Notes under the pieces: generated by a model
What the model saw: the letters and a program-made list of their open reading frames with translations, nothing else
Databases searched by the model: none
What the model was told of the DNA's origin: nothing
DNA from: Carboxylicivirga litoralis
GTDB lineage: Bacteria > Bacteroidota > Bacteroidia > Bacteroidales > Marinilabiliaceae
NCBI RefSeq assembly: GCF_025499605.1
Contig: NZ_JAFMVC010000013.1
Location: forward strand, 62,001 to 126,000
DNA: 64,000 nt
Direction: 5' to 3'
Part shown: piece by piece, positions 1 to 8,272 of the stretch
Layout of the letters: every line of letters begins with the position of its first letter
Numbering within the stretch: position 1 is the first letter of the stretch
Program-made: the position numbers and the translations under genes

Positions 1-296
1 ATGGCCAGGTAAATTCCTTTTGAAGGCGCATTTTTACTTAATTCTACATTAAACTCCAGACCGGTTAGTGAAGCCATTTGTTCGGACAGCAAGGTACCCA
101 GCCCTTTCAAATCATCATTTTGTACATAAACAGTTGTTCCTTCGTCTAATAATAAAGAGCTTCCACTTGAATTCAGTTCAACCGGTGCAGGAATCAGACT
201 TACACTTGAAAGGTTAGCAGGAATGGGTTTATGACAAGATACCCCCAATTGCATGAGCAGCCCCATCGATAGCGCCGCCATTGTTTTTTTAATCAT
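1..296 (-). CDS. Beta-N-acetylhexosaminidase (GH20), N-terminal part, cut by window edge
   Basis: Translating the minus strand from the ATG at 296 gives 98 codons open to the window edge. The N-terminus is a lipoprotein signal peptide: Lys-rich start, short hydrophobic stretch and a lipobox-like LGVSC around residues 17-21. After it comes SLIPAPVEL and then a mixed alpha/beta stretch typical of the small GH20b domain that precedes the TIM barrel of family 20 hexosaminidases. The catalytic Asp-Glu pair would lie outside the window. By family, such enzymes remove terminal GlcNAc or GalNAc in the periplasm or at the outer membrane. The assignment rests on the first 98 residues only. Confidence 0.6.
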   Translation of the reverse strand, partial: MIKKTMAALSMGLLMQLGVSCHKPIPANLSSVSLIPAPVELNSSGSSLLLDEGTTVYVQNDDLKGLGTLLSEQMASLTGLEFNVELSKNAPSKGIYLA

Positions 297-560
297 CGTA
301 ACTAATTTAAGTTAAAGGTTTTCTCTCAATGCATTTCGAAATGCTTCTCAAATATATAAAAACCCTTGTGATACCTTTCGTTTTGAAACGATTTTTAGTG
401 AAATTTTTAAAGAAGTGGAAGGTAATCGATATACTCTTACGTGCGGAGATTCTTTATTTTGACACCCAATAGTAACCGTGTAGATTTTCAGCAGATGACA
501 CTGGCATAGTGCTTATAGTTATCAGCTGAGTTTATGGACAGTTTAACAATTTATCTGGAA

Positions 561-1724
561 TCATCCAAGCACCAGCGCAATACTAACGCCAATAAATGTG
601 CCGATAACATACCCAAGAATACCTACCAGAATGGCTGGCGTCACCATACGTTTTTGCCCCAAAGAAGCTGCCATAGGTGCCGCTACTGATGGCCCCATAA
701 TATTGGCTGCTGAAGAAACAATGACTTCATAAACATTGAGTTTAAATAAACGCGCCAGTCCCATCAAAAAGATAAAATGGAAGAACATAATCACCAGATA
801 GAACAATAACAAGGATGGTCCTACTTTTAATACTTCATATATGTTAGTTGAAGCCCCGATAACCGCCAGAAAAGCATACATCATCCATAATCCAAGGGTA
901 AAAGCGGTGTTTTCCAAAGGTTTCAATCGCGATGGAATGCTATTAGCAACCACCAACGAAAGTACCGTAATCAAAAGGATACTTAGATTTAAATCAGTAT
1001 TGAACAGGCTCTGAACGTAAGGTGATAACCATTCACCAGCAGCCGCTATACCAATGGCTAAAAACAACGAAATAGCAATGCGTTCCATCGTAACCGGACT
1101 ACCTTTATCTTCAATAGATTCGACGTCTTTACTTACTTTCTCTTTTTTATACCAGAATCGATTTAAAAAAGTCAATGCCGGCACCAGGAATAAAAACAAA
1201 ACGTAAAGGTTAGCCACAAAGTTATCAACAGCAATGGTGGCTGAGAAATAGGGATTCGTGCTAAAATTGAGCGTTTCACCTGTGGCAACGAAGTTAATAC
1301 TTCCTCCAACAAGCGTTGCTGCAATAACACCAGCTGTATTACCCCCATCTTCGCCCAAATCAATAAAACTAAAAGCGATAAAGCAGCCCAACACCACACC
1401 GATGGCTCCAATCACAAAGGCCAGCAATAATTTTCCGCTCTCCTTAATAATCTTTACAATATTGGAACTGAACAATAGCAAAGGGATAGAGATGGGAATA
1501 AAATAATCGAAAACCATATCATAAACCGGCACAGATACGCCTGTACCAGAGCCAACCGGCACAAAACCAATCATGGCCAGTATAGACATGGATATCATGG
1601 TCACCAATATACCCGATACTTTTCCAAACCATTTCTTATGCTCCGACCAGATACCAAATGCAGCTGCTGCTACAACCATGGTTAATACTAAAAAATGTTG
1701 ATTGGCGTGTATGATTGAGTTCAT
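561..1724 (-). CDS. DUF819 family integral membrane protein
   Basis: This 387-aa protein is almost entirely hydrophobic, with about ten membrane segments in two halves separated by a charged loop near residues 195-212. The Gly/Ser-rich segments around 125-150 and 335-365 match the DUF819 family, distant relatives of sodium/substrate symporters. No substrate can be read from the sequence. It is the last gene of a minus-strand run, and the spacer between it and the upstream hydrolase gene holds one copy of a duplicated intergenic element. Family assignment is good; function is unknown. Confidence 0.75.
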   Translation of the reverse strand: MNSIIHANQHFLVLTMVVAAAAFGIWSEHKKWFGKVSGILVTMISMSILAMIGFVPVGSGTGVSVPVYDMVFDYFIPISIPLLLFSSNIVKIIKESGKLLLAFVIGAIGVVLGCFIAFSFIDLGEDGGNTAGVIAATLVGGSINFVATGETLNFSTNPYFSATIAVDNFVANLYVLFLFLVPALTFLNRFWYKKEKVSKDVESIEDKGSPVTMERIAISLFLAIGIAAAGEWLSPYVQSLFNTDLNLSILLITVLSLVVANSIPSRLKPLENTAFTLGLWMMYAFLAVIGASTNIYEVLKVGPSLLLFYLVIMFFHFIFLMGLARLFKLNVYEVIVSSAANIMGPSVAAPMAASLGQKRMVTPAILVGILGYVIGTFIGVSIALVLG

Positions 1725-1786
1725 TATATGTCTATTTGATGATTTGTTTATTTGGTAATTTGATATTTACAGTTTGGTTATTATCA

Positions 1787-1905
1787 AAAGCTTTTAGCTA
1801 CTAGCCGCTAGCTATTAGCAATTGGCAGCTTGGTTATAAATTAAGTCCGAAGCCCCAATCCGGAGTCCGTAATCAGTTTTACATTTCAACAATTCTACAG
1901 TTTTT
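1787..1905. repeat. Intergenic repeat, copy A
   Basis: This stretch resembles 2750-2866. Both copies contain, in the same order, AAAGCTT, TAGCCGCTAGCTATT, CAGCTTGGTTA, TTTAGTCCGAAG or TTAAGTCCGAAG, a second AGTCCG and AATCAGTTTT, and both end in AATTCT-rich sequence. Both lie in spacers between minus-strand genes. The copies differ by small gaps and substitutions. Confidence 0.75.
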
Positions 1906-1955
1906 CAGTTTCTCACAACTCATCGCTCATTTCTCACCTCTGTCTTTTTCCAATT

Positions 1956-2744
1956 TTATTGACTAAACAAAACCAACTGCTCTTCTCCTACGCATAAAAT
2001 CTCGGATGGGGCATAACGATTGGTTGGCAATATATTGTATTGATTGGCTAAATGCTCAAAGGCTTTCATGGCAATATCAACCCGGTTATTATCAGCCGAA
2101 ATATGCGACAGAAAAATAGTTTTTAATTTTGGGTTTTCTACTTGTTCCACCAATTCAACCGCCTGCTTATTACTCAAATGGCCATGATCCGATTTAACGC
2201 GCTGCTTTAAATAATAAGGATACGGCCCTTCTTCCAATAATTGTTCATCATAGTTGCTTTCTAAAAACACAATATTACATTGGCTAAGGTGCTGCTTTGT
2301 ATTGTCGCATGCCAGTCCAATATCGGTCATAACACCAATGTTCTGACCTTCCACTTCCACTCTAAAACTTGTGGGATCAATCGCATCGTGCTGTTTTGAA
2401 AAGGAATGAATGGTGAACGCTCCAACTTTCACTGAATCACCGGCCGTAAATACATGTGCTGTCTTCGGGTGATAATTACGATGTGCTTTTTGTAAAGTAT
2501 CTCGTGTTAAATAAGCATCAATGTCATGCATATCACATAAAACGCGTAAGCCTTTGATATGATCACTGTGCTCATGCGAGATAAACACCGCTTTTACCTT
2601 AGAAATATCCAGGCGCAACTCTTTCATACGCTTCATCACCTGACGACGTGATATACCCGCATCTACCAGAATCGCTTCCTTCTCTGTTCCAATATAATAA
2701 CAATTACCATTACTGCCTGAGGCAATGGCACAAACTTTAATCAT
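1956..2744 (-). CDS. MBL-fold metallohydrolase, WalJ/YycJ type
   Basis: This 262-aa cytoplasmic protein has the metallo-beta-lactamase signature HEHSDH at residues 57-62, preceded by the GSNGN and DAG strands and followed by further His positions (HGHLS, LSHIS) for a two-metal site. Length and the opening IASGSNGN stretch fit the YycJ/WalJ family, thought to be single- or double-strand exonucleases or regulators. There is no partner two-component gene nearby, unlike the Firmicute walJ context. The fold is certain; the cellular role is inferred from the family only. Confidence 0.8.
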   Translation of the reverse strand: MIKVCAIASGSNGNCYYIGTEKEAILVDAGISRRQVMKRMKELRLDISKVKAVFISHEHSDHIKGLRVLCDMHDIDAYLTRDTLQKAHRNYHPKTAHVFTAGDSVKVGAFTIHSFSKQHDAIDPTSFRVEVEGQNIGVMTDIGLACDNTKQHLSQCNIVFLESNYDEQLLEEGPYPYYLKQRVKSDHGHLSNKQAVELVEQVENPKLKTIFLSHISADNNRVDIAMKAFEHLANQYNILPTNRYAPSEILCVGEEQLVLFSQ

Positions 2745-2749
2745 TCTAA

Positions 2750-2866
2750 AAAGCTTATAGCTGATAGCCGCTAGCTATTTACAGCTTGGTTAATTTATTT
2801 AGTCCGAAGTACAAAGTCCGGAATCAGTTTTCAATTCCACTGTTCAGCAGTTCGACAATTCTCATA
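2750..2866. repeat. Intergenic repeat, copy B
   Basis: Second copy of the element at 1787-1905, here between the B3/B4-domain gene and the metallohydrolase gene. It keeps the TAGCCGCTAGCTATT core and the AGTCCG and AATCAGTTTT blocks, and adds TTCAGCAGTTCGACAATTCT at its far end. Confidence 0.75.
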
Positions 2867-2870
2867 CTAT

Positions 2871-3530
2871 CTACATCACAAAAAAACGTTCCTCTTCCCT
2901 GCCCTCAGCATATTGCTCCAACAAAGCCATTGCTTCATCTAATGCGGCATTGATGGGTTCTTTACCTTCAAATCCAATAATAATCATCAGAAACTGTATG
3001 GTATCATCCGTTACCATCGTTCGCGTTGAGTCGCTGGTTGGGTTACCAAAAGCCCCTTTAGCATCACGGAATATGGGTAATTTTTCAATATTCACATCAC
3101 CACGACCAATGCCTTGGTAGGGTTCATTCTCCTTCCCAATGCCCATGCTCACCTCTCCCTCAATAGCCTTGTAGTTATAGCCACAAATTGAAAAGCCGGT
3201 TTTGACAGAAATCAGATTCAAAATGTCCACCACATTATTGATGTGGTACAAGCCTTTACCATTGGCCACACGCCGCAATAGTGCTTCAGCGGCCGGACGA
3301 TAACGGTTCGGGTCTTTCCCCAAAGTTCGATAGGCGTTTTTATTGGCTTTCACGGTTGACAGCTCACGTATCGATTCCGGAGTATGCATTGTCTCCAACT
3401 TCTTCACCTCATCATCCAATAAGGCTAATAACTCAGGCTGAGGCGCATTCACTTTGACGTCAACAATAAATCCACCCAACAGCAGGTGAGGCAGCTTTTC
3501 TTTAAGAATAGATTCAATATGGATAGTCAT
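2871..3530 (-). CDS. Free-standing B3/B4 (PheRS beta-like) domain protein
   Basis: From the ATG at 3530 the product is 219 aa; a longer in-frame version would need a TTG start and adds no conserved sequence. It matches the B3/B4 fold that forms the editing site in the phenylalanyl-tRNA synthetase beta chain: NAYRTLGKDPNRYRPAAEAL near residue 65, then NVVDILNLISVKTGFSICGY, then a GRGDVNIEKLP strand. Stand-alone copies are known, and a role in hydrolysing mischarged tRNA or amino-acid derivatives has been proposed for them. The full-length PheT of this genome is at 33.6 kb, so this is an extra copy of the domain. Confidence 0.75.
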   Translation of the reverse strand: MTIHIESILKEKLPHLLLGGFIVDVKVNAPQPELLALLDDEVKKLETMHTPESIRELSTVKANKNAYRTLGKDPNRYRPAAEALLRRVANGKGLYHINNVVDILNLISVKTGFSICGYNYKAIEGEVSMGIGKENEPYQGIGRGDVNIEKLPIFRDAKGAFGNPTSDSTRTMVTDDTIQFLMIIIGFEGKEPINAALDEAMALLEQYAEGREEERFFVM

Positions 3531-4026
3531 AATTCGATTTTGATGGAGCAAAATAAGTCATTTTTGTGCACATACCCTTGATGAATATGTCCTTTCTTCG
3601 GAATCAATCCTATCTATGTTCGATCTTTGCTTGTACCTCCGACATACCAGCTTCGTACCATATTCAGCACTTGTTTGACAGTTGTTCGGCACTCCTTCGG
3701 CCATTGTTCGCTAGGCGCGTGGGCCAATAAAGTAACGAAGTACTTCCGAAGAAATAGCGATTATGATACGATGTTGGTACGATTCTGACATGAAGAAGGC
3801 CCGAATTGAAGTAAAAAAAGCATCGTATCGAGCAAAAACAGCTTCATTTCTTTAAAAACACATGAATTTCCTAACGTTTGAGTTGATAGGAACCTACCAC
3901 CAGAACAACATTCAGCCTCACACAACCCTACCTATCAATTATTTAACAAATACACCAATCACAATACAATCACTGTCATTTCCCTGTGTGAAAAATTGCA
4001 TTACTTTAGCCGGAAATATTAAGCAT
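3531..4026. other. Gene-free gap with nested inverted repeats
   Basis: I find no convincing gene in these 496 bases. The segment 3590-3840 contains interleaved inverted repeats: GATACGATG at 3765-3773 pairs perfectly with CATCGTATC at 3821-3829, and TCGTACCA at 3653-3660 with TGGTACGA at 3775-3782. TTCGG and CCGAA words recur between them. It may be a decayed repeat element. A near-consensus -7 box (TACTTTAG, 4002-4009) just before 4027 probably serves the downstream phosphatase gene. Confidence 0.4.
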
Positions 4027-4692
4027 ATGTCAAGACCTCAAACGATAAAAGCTGTTTTTTTCGACATGGATGGTGTGTTATACGATTCGATGCCCAACCA
4101 TGAATACACCTGGATTCATAGCCTTAAGGAATATGGCATTGATTTTCCTGCCGAGGAAGCCTATATGAACGAAGGACGAACCGGATTTTCAACCATCCGC
4201 ATTGCTTTTGAAAAGTACCTGAACAGATTACCTAGTCGCGAAGAGGAAGAAGCGGTGTATGCTTTGAAAACAAAATTGATGAGTGAGCGTCCTAAGGCCC
4301 CCATTTTGCCGATGATGCAGGAATTGTTGACTCAGCTTCGGGAGAAAAACATCCAGGTCTTTGTGGTCACCGGTTCGCGCCAACCGTCTTTGGTTGAAAA
4401 ATTAAGCACGCACTTTGGCGTTGCAGCATCCAATATTATCAGCGGTGCCGATGTCAAGCAAGGCAAACCGCACCCCGAGCCCTACCTGATCGCCTGGCAG
4501 CGTTCGGGGCTGAAAAAGGAAGAGTGCATGGTGGTTGAAAATGCACCTATGGGGGTTGAATCGGCTAAAGCAGCTGGTATATTTACCATCGCTGTAAATA
4601 CAGGCAAACTGGCTGACAAGGTATTACTTGATGCCGGTGCTGATGAATTGTTAGGTAGTACAAAAGCATTATTTAATTCTTTTAGCTTTTAA
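4027..4692 (+). CDS. HAD-superfamily phosphatase, beta-phosphoglucomutase-like
   Basis: I take the ATG at 4027 (221 aa), because the 55 residues encoded upstream in frame do not look like HAD sequence and a -7-like box lies just before this ATG. Motif I is FFDMDGVLYD with Asp13 and Asp15. Motif II is VVTGSRQ, motif III contains the Lys of QGKPHPEPY, and motif IV is VENAPMGVESAKAAG. These are features of the beta-PGM-like branch of HAD enzymes, which act on sugar phosphates and similar compounds. Its substrate cannot be told. The next gene starts four bases after its stop, so they are likely co-transcribed. Confidence 0.85.
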   Translation: MSRPQTIKAVFFDMDGVLYDSMPNHEYTWIHSLKEYGIDFPAEEAYMNEGRTGFSTIRIAFEKYLNRLPSREEEEAVYALKTKLMSERPKAPILPMMQELLTQLREKNIQVFVVTGSRQPSLVEKLSTHFGVAASNIISGADVKQGKPHPEPYLIAWQRSGLKKEECMVVENAPMGVESAKAAGIFTIAVNTGKLADKVLLDAGADELLGSTKALFNSFSF

Positions 4693-4695
4693 CAA

Positions 4696-5154
4696 ATGGA
4701 TGACTTGACAATAAAGACAAAGCTACTGGAAGAGCTTAATCGAATTATTGATGAAAAAATCAATACCATCAAATCCAGTATTTCGGACATCTCCGACTCC
4801 ATGAAAAACGATACAAAAAGCAGTGCTGGCGATAAGTTTGAAACAGGTCGGGAGATGATGCAAATAGAGCTGAGCAAACAGCAAGTGCAATTGAAGAAGC
4901 AGCTACAATTAAAAAAAGATTTAGAACTGATAAAGCTCAACAAAAGCTATACTTCTATCGAATTCGGAAGCCTGGTACATACCAATAAAGGCCTTTACTT
5001 GATGGCTATTGCCCATGGCAAAGTTACGATTGATTCCAGGGATTACTATGTATTGTCGATGGCATCGCCTATTGGTCAACAGCTAAAAGGTAAAAAGACG
5101 GGTGATGAAATTAACTTCAACAATCAGCTGATTAAAGTGTTAGATATCCAATAA
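4696..5154 (+). CDS. GreA/GreB C-terminal-like protein
   Basis: The 152-aa product has a charged, coiled-coil-forming N-terminal half (about residues 1-80, with the typical SAGDKFETGREMMQ segment) and a C-terminal beta domain ending SPIGQQLKGKKTGDEI. That ending is the FKBP-like C-terminal fold of the transcript cleavage factors GreA and GreB. Bacteroidota carry such short GreA-like proteins in addition to true GreA. The coiled coil is shorter than in GreA, so RNA polymerase secondary-channel activity is only a possibility. It starts four bases after the phosphatase gene. Confidence 0.65.
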   Translation: MDDLTIKTKLLEELNRIIDEKINTIKSSISDISDSMKNDTKSSAGDKFETGREMMQIELSKQQVQLKKQLQLKKDLELIKLNKSYTSIEFGSLVHTNKGLYLMAIAHGKVTIDSRDYYVLSMASPIGQQLKGKKTGDEINFNNQLIKVLDIQ

Positions 5155-5375
5155 AAACCTCTATAATAGGCAACTATATTATCCCAAACAGGAAGAACAA
5201 TCACCTGTTTATTGACTTGAGCGGTCGTTTCCATTCCGACGATGACAGTGGTATCAGGAAGTATATACAAATATACCGCCCCGACGTGAAACTGAAAACA
5301 ACCACCAAACATCTCACATCATATATCCTAACACCAATTCATAAATCCTTTGTATATTCGAACAAAACTAAATTA

Positions 5376-5990
5376 ATGTCAGATATCTCAATCATAGAGA
5401 AACTAAACAAAAAGCTGCCACGCCCCCTTAAAGAACTAAAAAAGATAAGCTGGATAACCAAAGGCTATGTTCTGAATGATAAGCAACAGTTGACCCATCT
5501 AAGCATATTTAAATGTCGCCTCAATGGTGAAATACCTGAAGAAGTGTTTCAACTTCAGCACCTGGCTTACCTGGATATCAGAGAAAACAGCATCACAGAA
5601 ATACCCGTACAGATTAAAAACCTAAAGCAATTACGCTACCTGGACATTCGTATCAATGCCATTAACAAGCTTCCTGCATCTTTTGCCGAGCTTTCAAAAC
5701 TGGAACGGCTTTACCTCGGACAGAACCATTTTACGAGTATTCCTCAAGAGGTAGAAGGTTTATCAGGCCTGAACCTGATTGACTTTAGTGAGAACAGTAT
5801 TTCTAAAGGATGTGAATCATTATTGAAAGCCGAACAGCTTAAAAATATTTACCTTAACAACAACCAACTCACCAGCTTTCCATTTGAAATGCTTACCGCC
5901 AATCAACTGGATGAATTGGTTTTACTTGATAACCCCTTAGACGAATACAGCGGAACAACCCGCGATAAAATAGGCCGCCTGGTATTATAA
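5376..5990 (+). CDS. Leucine-rich-repeat protein
   Basis: The ATG at 5376 gives 204 aa; a TTG start further upstream would add 53 residues of non-repeat sequence. From about residue 45 to the end there are some seven LRR units of the LxxLxLxxNxLxxIP type (for example LAYLDIRENSITEIP, LRYLDIRINAINKLP, LERLYLGQNHFTSIP). There is no signal peptide, so a cytoplasmic protein-protein interaction role is likely. No enzymatic domain is attached. It follows the GreA-like gene after a 221-base spacer, so co-transcription is uncertain. Confidence 0.75.
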   Translation: MSDISIIEKLNKKLPRPLKELKKISWITKGYVLNDKQQLTHLSIFKCRLNGEIPEEVFQLQHLAYLDIRENSITEIPVQIKNLKQLRYLDIRINAINKLPASFAELSKLERLYLGQNHFTSIPQEVEGLSGLNLIDFSENSISKGCESLLKAEQLKNIYLNNNQLTSFPFEMLTANQLDELVLLDNPLDEYSGTTRDKIGRLVL

Positions 5991-6012
5991 GGACCTGACG
6001 TATAAAACTGTA

Positions 6013-6096
6013 GCAGAGTCGCGATGATTGTCTGTCCGATAGAACGATACTATCGCGAGGCAAAAATTTACATGACCAAAGACCTAAAGCCTCTGC
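6013..6096. repeat. Nested inverted repeat downstream of LRR gene
   Basis: GCAGAG at 6013-6018 pairs with CTCTGC at 6091-6096. Inside it, TCGCGAT at 6019-6025 pairs with ATCGCGA at 6052-6058. There is no T-tract, so it does not look like a simple terminator. The rest of the 274-base gap up to 6264 shows no gene. Confidence 0.4.
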
Positions 6097-6264
6097 CAGG
6101 CATTATAGGCGTATTGGAAGTATTAGTTTATTTTAGGTAAACAAAATCGAGTATAAAAGAAGATAGGCTATATTTAGTATATTGCACAAACAGATGCATT
6201 GCACGAGTTTTAGAGCGTCTGGCAACGGGGAGGGGTCAAGGCTCAGGATATACTTCTTGCTACG

Positions 6265-7335
6265 CTACTTTATGCTTACCGAATAGAACTTCACACGCTC
6301 AGTCTTTCCCCTTAATGGTAAATCACTAAGTAAATGGAACTGAAAGTTATTATCCCCATTAAAATGGTCAAGCACATGCTGTGATATTATCATGTCCGTG
6401 TTAAATTCATTACACTTTTTCTCCAAACGAGCAGCTGTATTTAAAACATCTCCATGAAACGCTATCTCACGCTTAATATCTCCTATCTCTGTCAACGTCA
6501 CAATGCCTGCATCCATGCCCGCTTTGTAGCTTGGTACTTCACCATATTTTGAAAGGAAATAAGCATTTCGTTGCTTAAGTATACTACAATAGTCAAGAAA
6601 TAAGTGAATACAATTGAGTTCCTTAATTCCTTCGTTTAGGTTCCAATAGAGGATAACCTCATCTCCAACATACTGATATATTCTTGCTTTATACTTCTGA
6701 ACTACGGGTGTTAATTCATGAACGCACTCCTTAATAAATTGGCTATAATTCTTATGACCGAGTTTTTCTGCAATTCTTGTTGAATCTTTTAAATCCAGAA
6801 ATAGGAACATTAACTCTTCAGTCTTAGGGTGATAGTATTTGCCCGTTAGCAAATCGATAAATGTTCTGGAACCAAACCTCTGACTAATGGTAATTATCGA
6901 ATTAAAAAGAAGTATAAAAAAGCCCCAATAAACAAGAAAAGAAGCTATCAACCTAAAAGATAAGAATTTATTCCTGGTCTCTTCCAGCAACTCACGTTCA
7001 AGTAAACCAAATGTTTCAAACACCTTAAATATTACCATGCCAACAATCAACAGGGCAAGAATATATAACGCGCTTCTCAGCAAAATATTAAATGCGAAAC
7101 TTCGTTTTCGTATGACCTTTTTTTCAGTCAGCCTATTAATGAAAATAAAAAGGGTACCAAACAAGACGGAAGTAAAAACAATCTCCAGATGCCATGCATT
7201 CGAACGAAAGTAATTTTTTAAAGCTCCCTCTTCTATAAAATCTTTCAGCCCTAAATATGAAAACAGAGCATACAGATAGAAAAAGAAAGTAAATGCACCG
7301 ACTGTCAATAACCACTCCTTCAGTTTGAGCTTCAT
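6265..7335 (-). CDS. Membrane-anchored class III adenylate/guanylate cyclase
   Basis: The 356-aa protein has four predicted membrane helices in its first 155 residues, then a cyclase homology domain from about residue 175. FLDLKDSTRIAEKLG holds the first metal-binding Asp, YVGDEVILYW the second, and FHGDVLNTAARLEKKC is the conserved substrate/transition-state region. It would make cAMP or cGMP on the cytoplasmic side. Both metal aspartates are present, so it is probably active. There is no attached sensor domain beyond the membrane segments, and no cyclic-nucleotide receptor gene is adjacent. Confidence 0.8.
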   Translation of the reverse strand: MKLKLKEWLLTVGAFTFFFYLYALFSYLGLKDFIEEGALKNYFRSNAWHLEIVFTSVLFGTLFIFINRLTEKKVIRKRSFAFNILLRSALYILALLIVGMVIFKVFETFGLLERELLEETRNKFLSFRLIASFLVYWGFFILLFNSIITISQRFGSRTFIDLLTGKYYHPKTEELMFLFLDLKDSTRIAEKLGHKNYSQFIKECVHELTPVVQKYKARIYQYVGDEVILYWNLNEGIKELNCIHLFLDYCSILKQRNAYFLSKYGEVPSYKAGMDAGIVTLTEIGDIKREIAFHGDVLNTAARLEKKCNEFNTDMIISQHVLDHFNGDNNFQFHLLSDLPLRGKTERVKFYSVSIK

Positions 7336-7474
7336 AGTTTGTTATTTGTCTTACGATAAATCCATATCAAATATACGAGATTACTAATTTCTGAATGATT
7401 ACTATTCTAAACAAATACGCACCAATCGAATCAGCTAAACGATAAGCTTATTATGAGTATTAATAGATTATGGC

Positions 7475-7509
7475 AATTAAAAAAGCCGGTTACATTGCTG
7501 CAACCGGCT
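7475..7509 (-). terminator. Terminator after iorB
   Basis: A perfect 8-bp stem (AGCCGGTT at 7484-7491 with AACCGGCT at 7502-7509, 10-base loop) is followed on the minus strand by a run of T. It lies about 50 bases past the iorB stop codon. Confidence 0.85.
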
Positions 7510-7561
7510 GTACATATTATTGTTGTTGATTGTGTGAGCTTAACTCATATAAGTTACGCGG

Positions 7562-8155
7562 TTAATTTCGGCTGGCCAAAATCTCTTCTGTCGCCGCTCG
7601 TCCGGCGCGTAAAGCATTGATATTTGATTCTACAACAGCGTCGCCTTTACGACCAAAAATCTTACGCAACCCTTCTTCCAAGGCGTTAAAATCTATATCG
7701 ATAAAAGGAGAAGCTGCACCTAACATCACTATATTTGAAGAACGCTTAGTGGCTACTTCAGCAGCAATCTTATCGGCATCAATCGCAATATGATTTGGCT
7801 GATCGGCCACTTTAGCCATTATTTCATCCATCTCAGGATAATTAGGAATGTTGATAAATGGTGTTGTATTGGTTACCAACCATCCCTTTTTAGATAGATA
7901 AGGTAAGTAGCGTAACGACTCCATAGGCTCTACTGACAAGATGATATCTGCCTTACCCCGTGGGATCAAATCCGAAGCAATCGGCTTACTACTTACACGA
8001 AGGTGAGACTGTACATCACCACCACGCTGACTCATACCATGAACCTCGGCCTGCTTTAGGTGCAAATCTTTATCCACAGCAGCCATACCAATTGTTGCAG
8101 CGATAGACAAAATACCTTGTCCACCTACACCTGCTAAAACTATATCTGATTTCAT
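7562..8155 (-). CDS. iorB: Indolepyruvate oxidoreductase, beta subunit
   Basis: The 197-aa product begins with the nucleotide-binding strand of the gamma domain of 2-oxoacid:ferredoxin oxidoreductases (VLAGVGGQGILSIAATIG). It continues with HGMSQRGGDVQSHLR, the conserved signature of IorB-type subunits. It pairs with IorA, encoded 117 bases upstream on the same strand, to convert aryl pyruvates made from aromatic amino acids to aryl-acetyl-CoA with transfer of electrons to ferredoxin. Length is normal. A strong hairpin terminator follows, so iorA-iorB forms a two-gene unit. Confidence 0.9.
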   Translation of the reverse strand: MKSDIVLAGVGGQGILSIAATIGMAAVDKDLHLKQAEVHGMSQRGGDVQSHLRVSSKPIASDLIPRGKADIILSVEPMESLRYLPYLSKKGWLVTNTTPFINIPNYPEMDEIMAKVADQPNHIAIDADKIAAEVATKRSSNIVMLGAASPFIDIDFNALEEGLRKIFGRKGDAVVESNINALRAGRAATEEILASRN

Positions 8156-8164
8156 TTTACTGTT

Positions 8165-8272
8165 AATTTGATAATTTGTTTACTCGTTGAATTGTATTTG
8201 AATCATACACCAATCATCAATTCCGTCTTTTCCAATTCGACAAATCAACAATTAAGTGATTCGACATTTTTA
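8165..8272. repeat. Low-complexity phrase-type spacer between iorA and iorB
   Basis: The spacer is built from short recurring phrases such as AATTTG-ATAATTTG (8165-8178), two TTCGACA units and AATTC/AATTG words. Similar phrasing occurs at 1741-1780 and 25781-25870. No promoter or gene is evident. Confidence 0.4.

Noticed and set aside
3862-4026. Longer N-terminus for the HAD phosphatase
   Set aside because: The extra 55 residues lack HAD features and a -7-like box lies just before the ATG at 4027.
5124-5312. Minus-strand 62-aa frame between the GreA-like and LRR genes
   Set aside because: It overlaps the end of the GreA-like gene, its product resembles nothing I know, and no start signal is seen.
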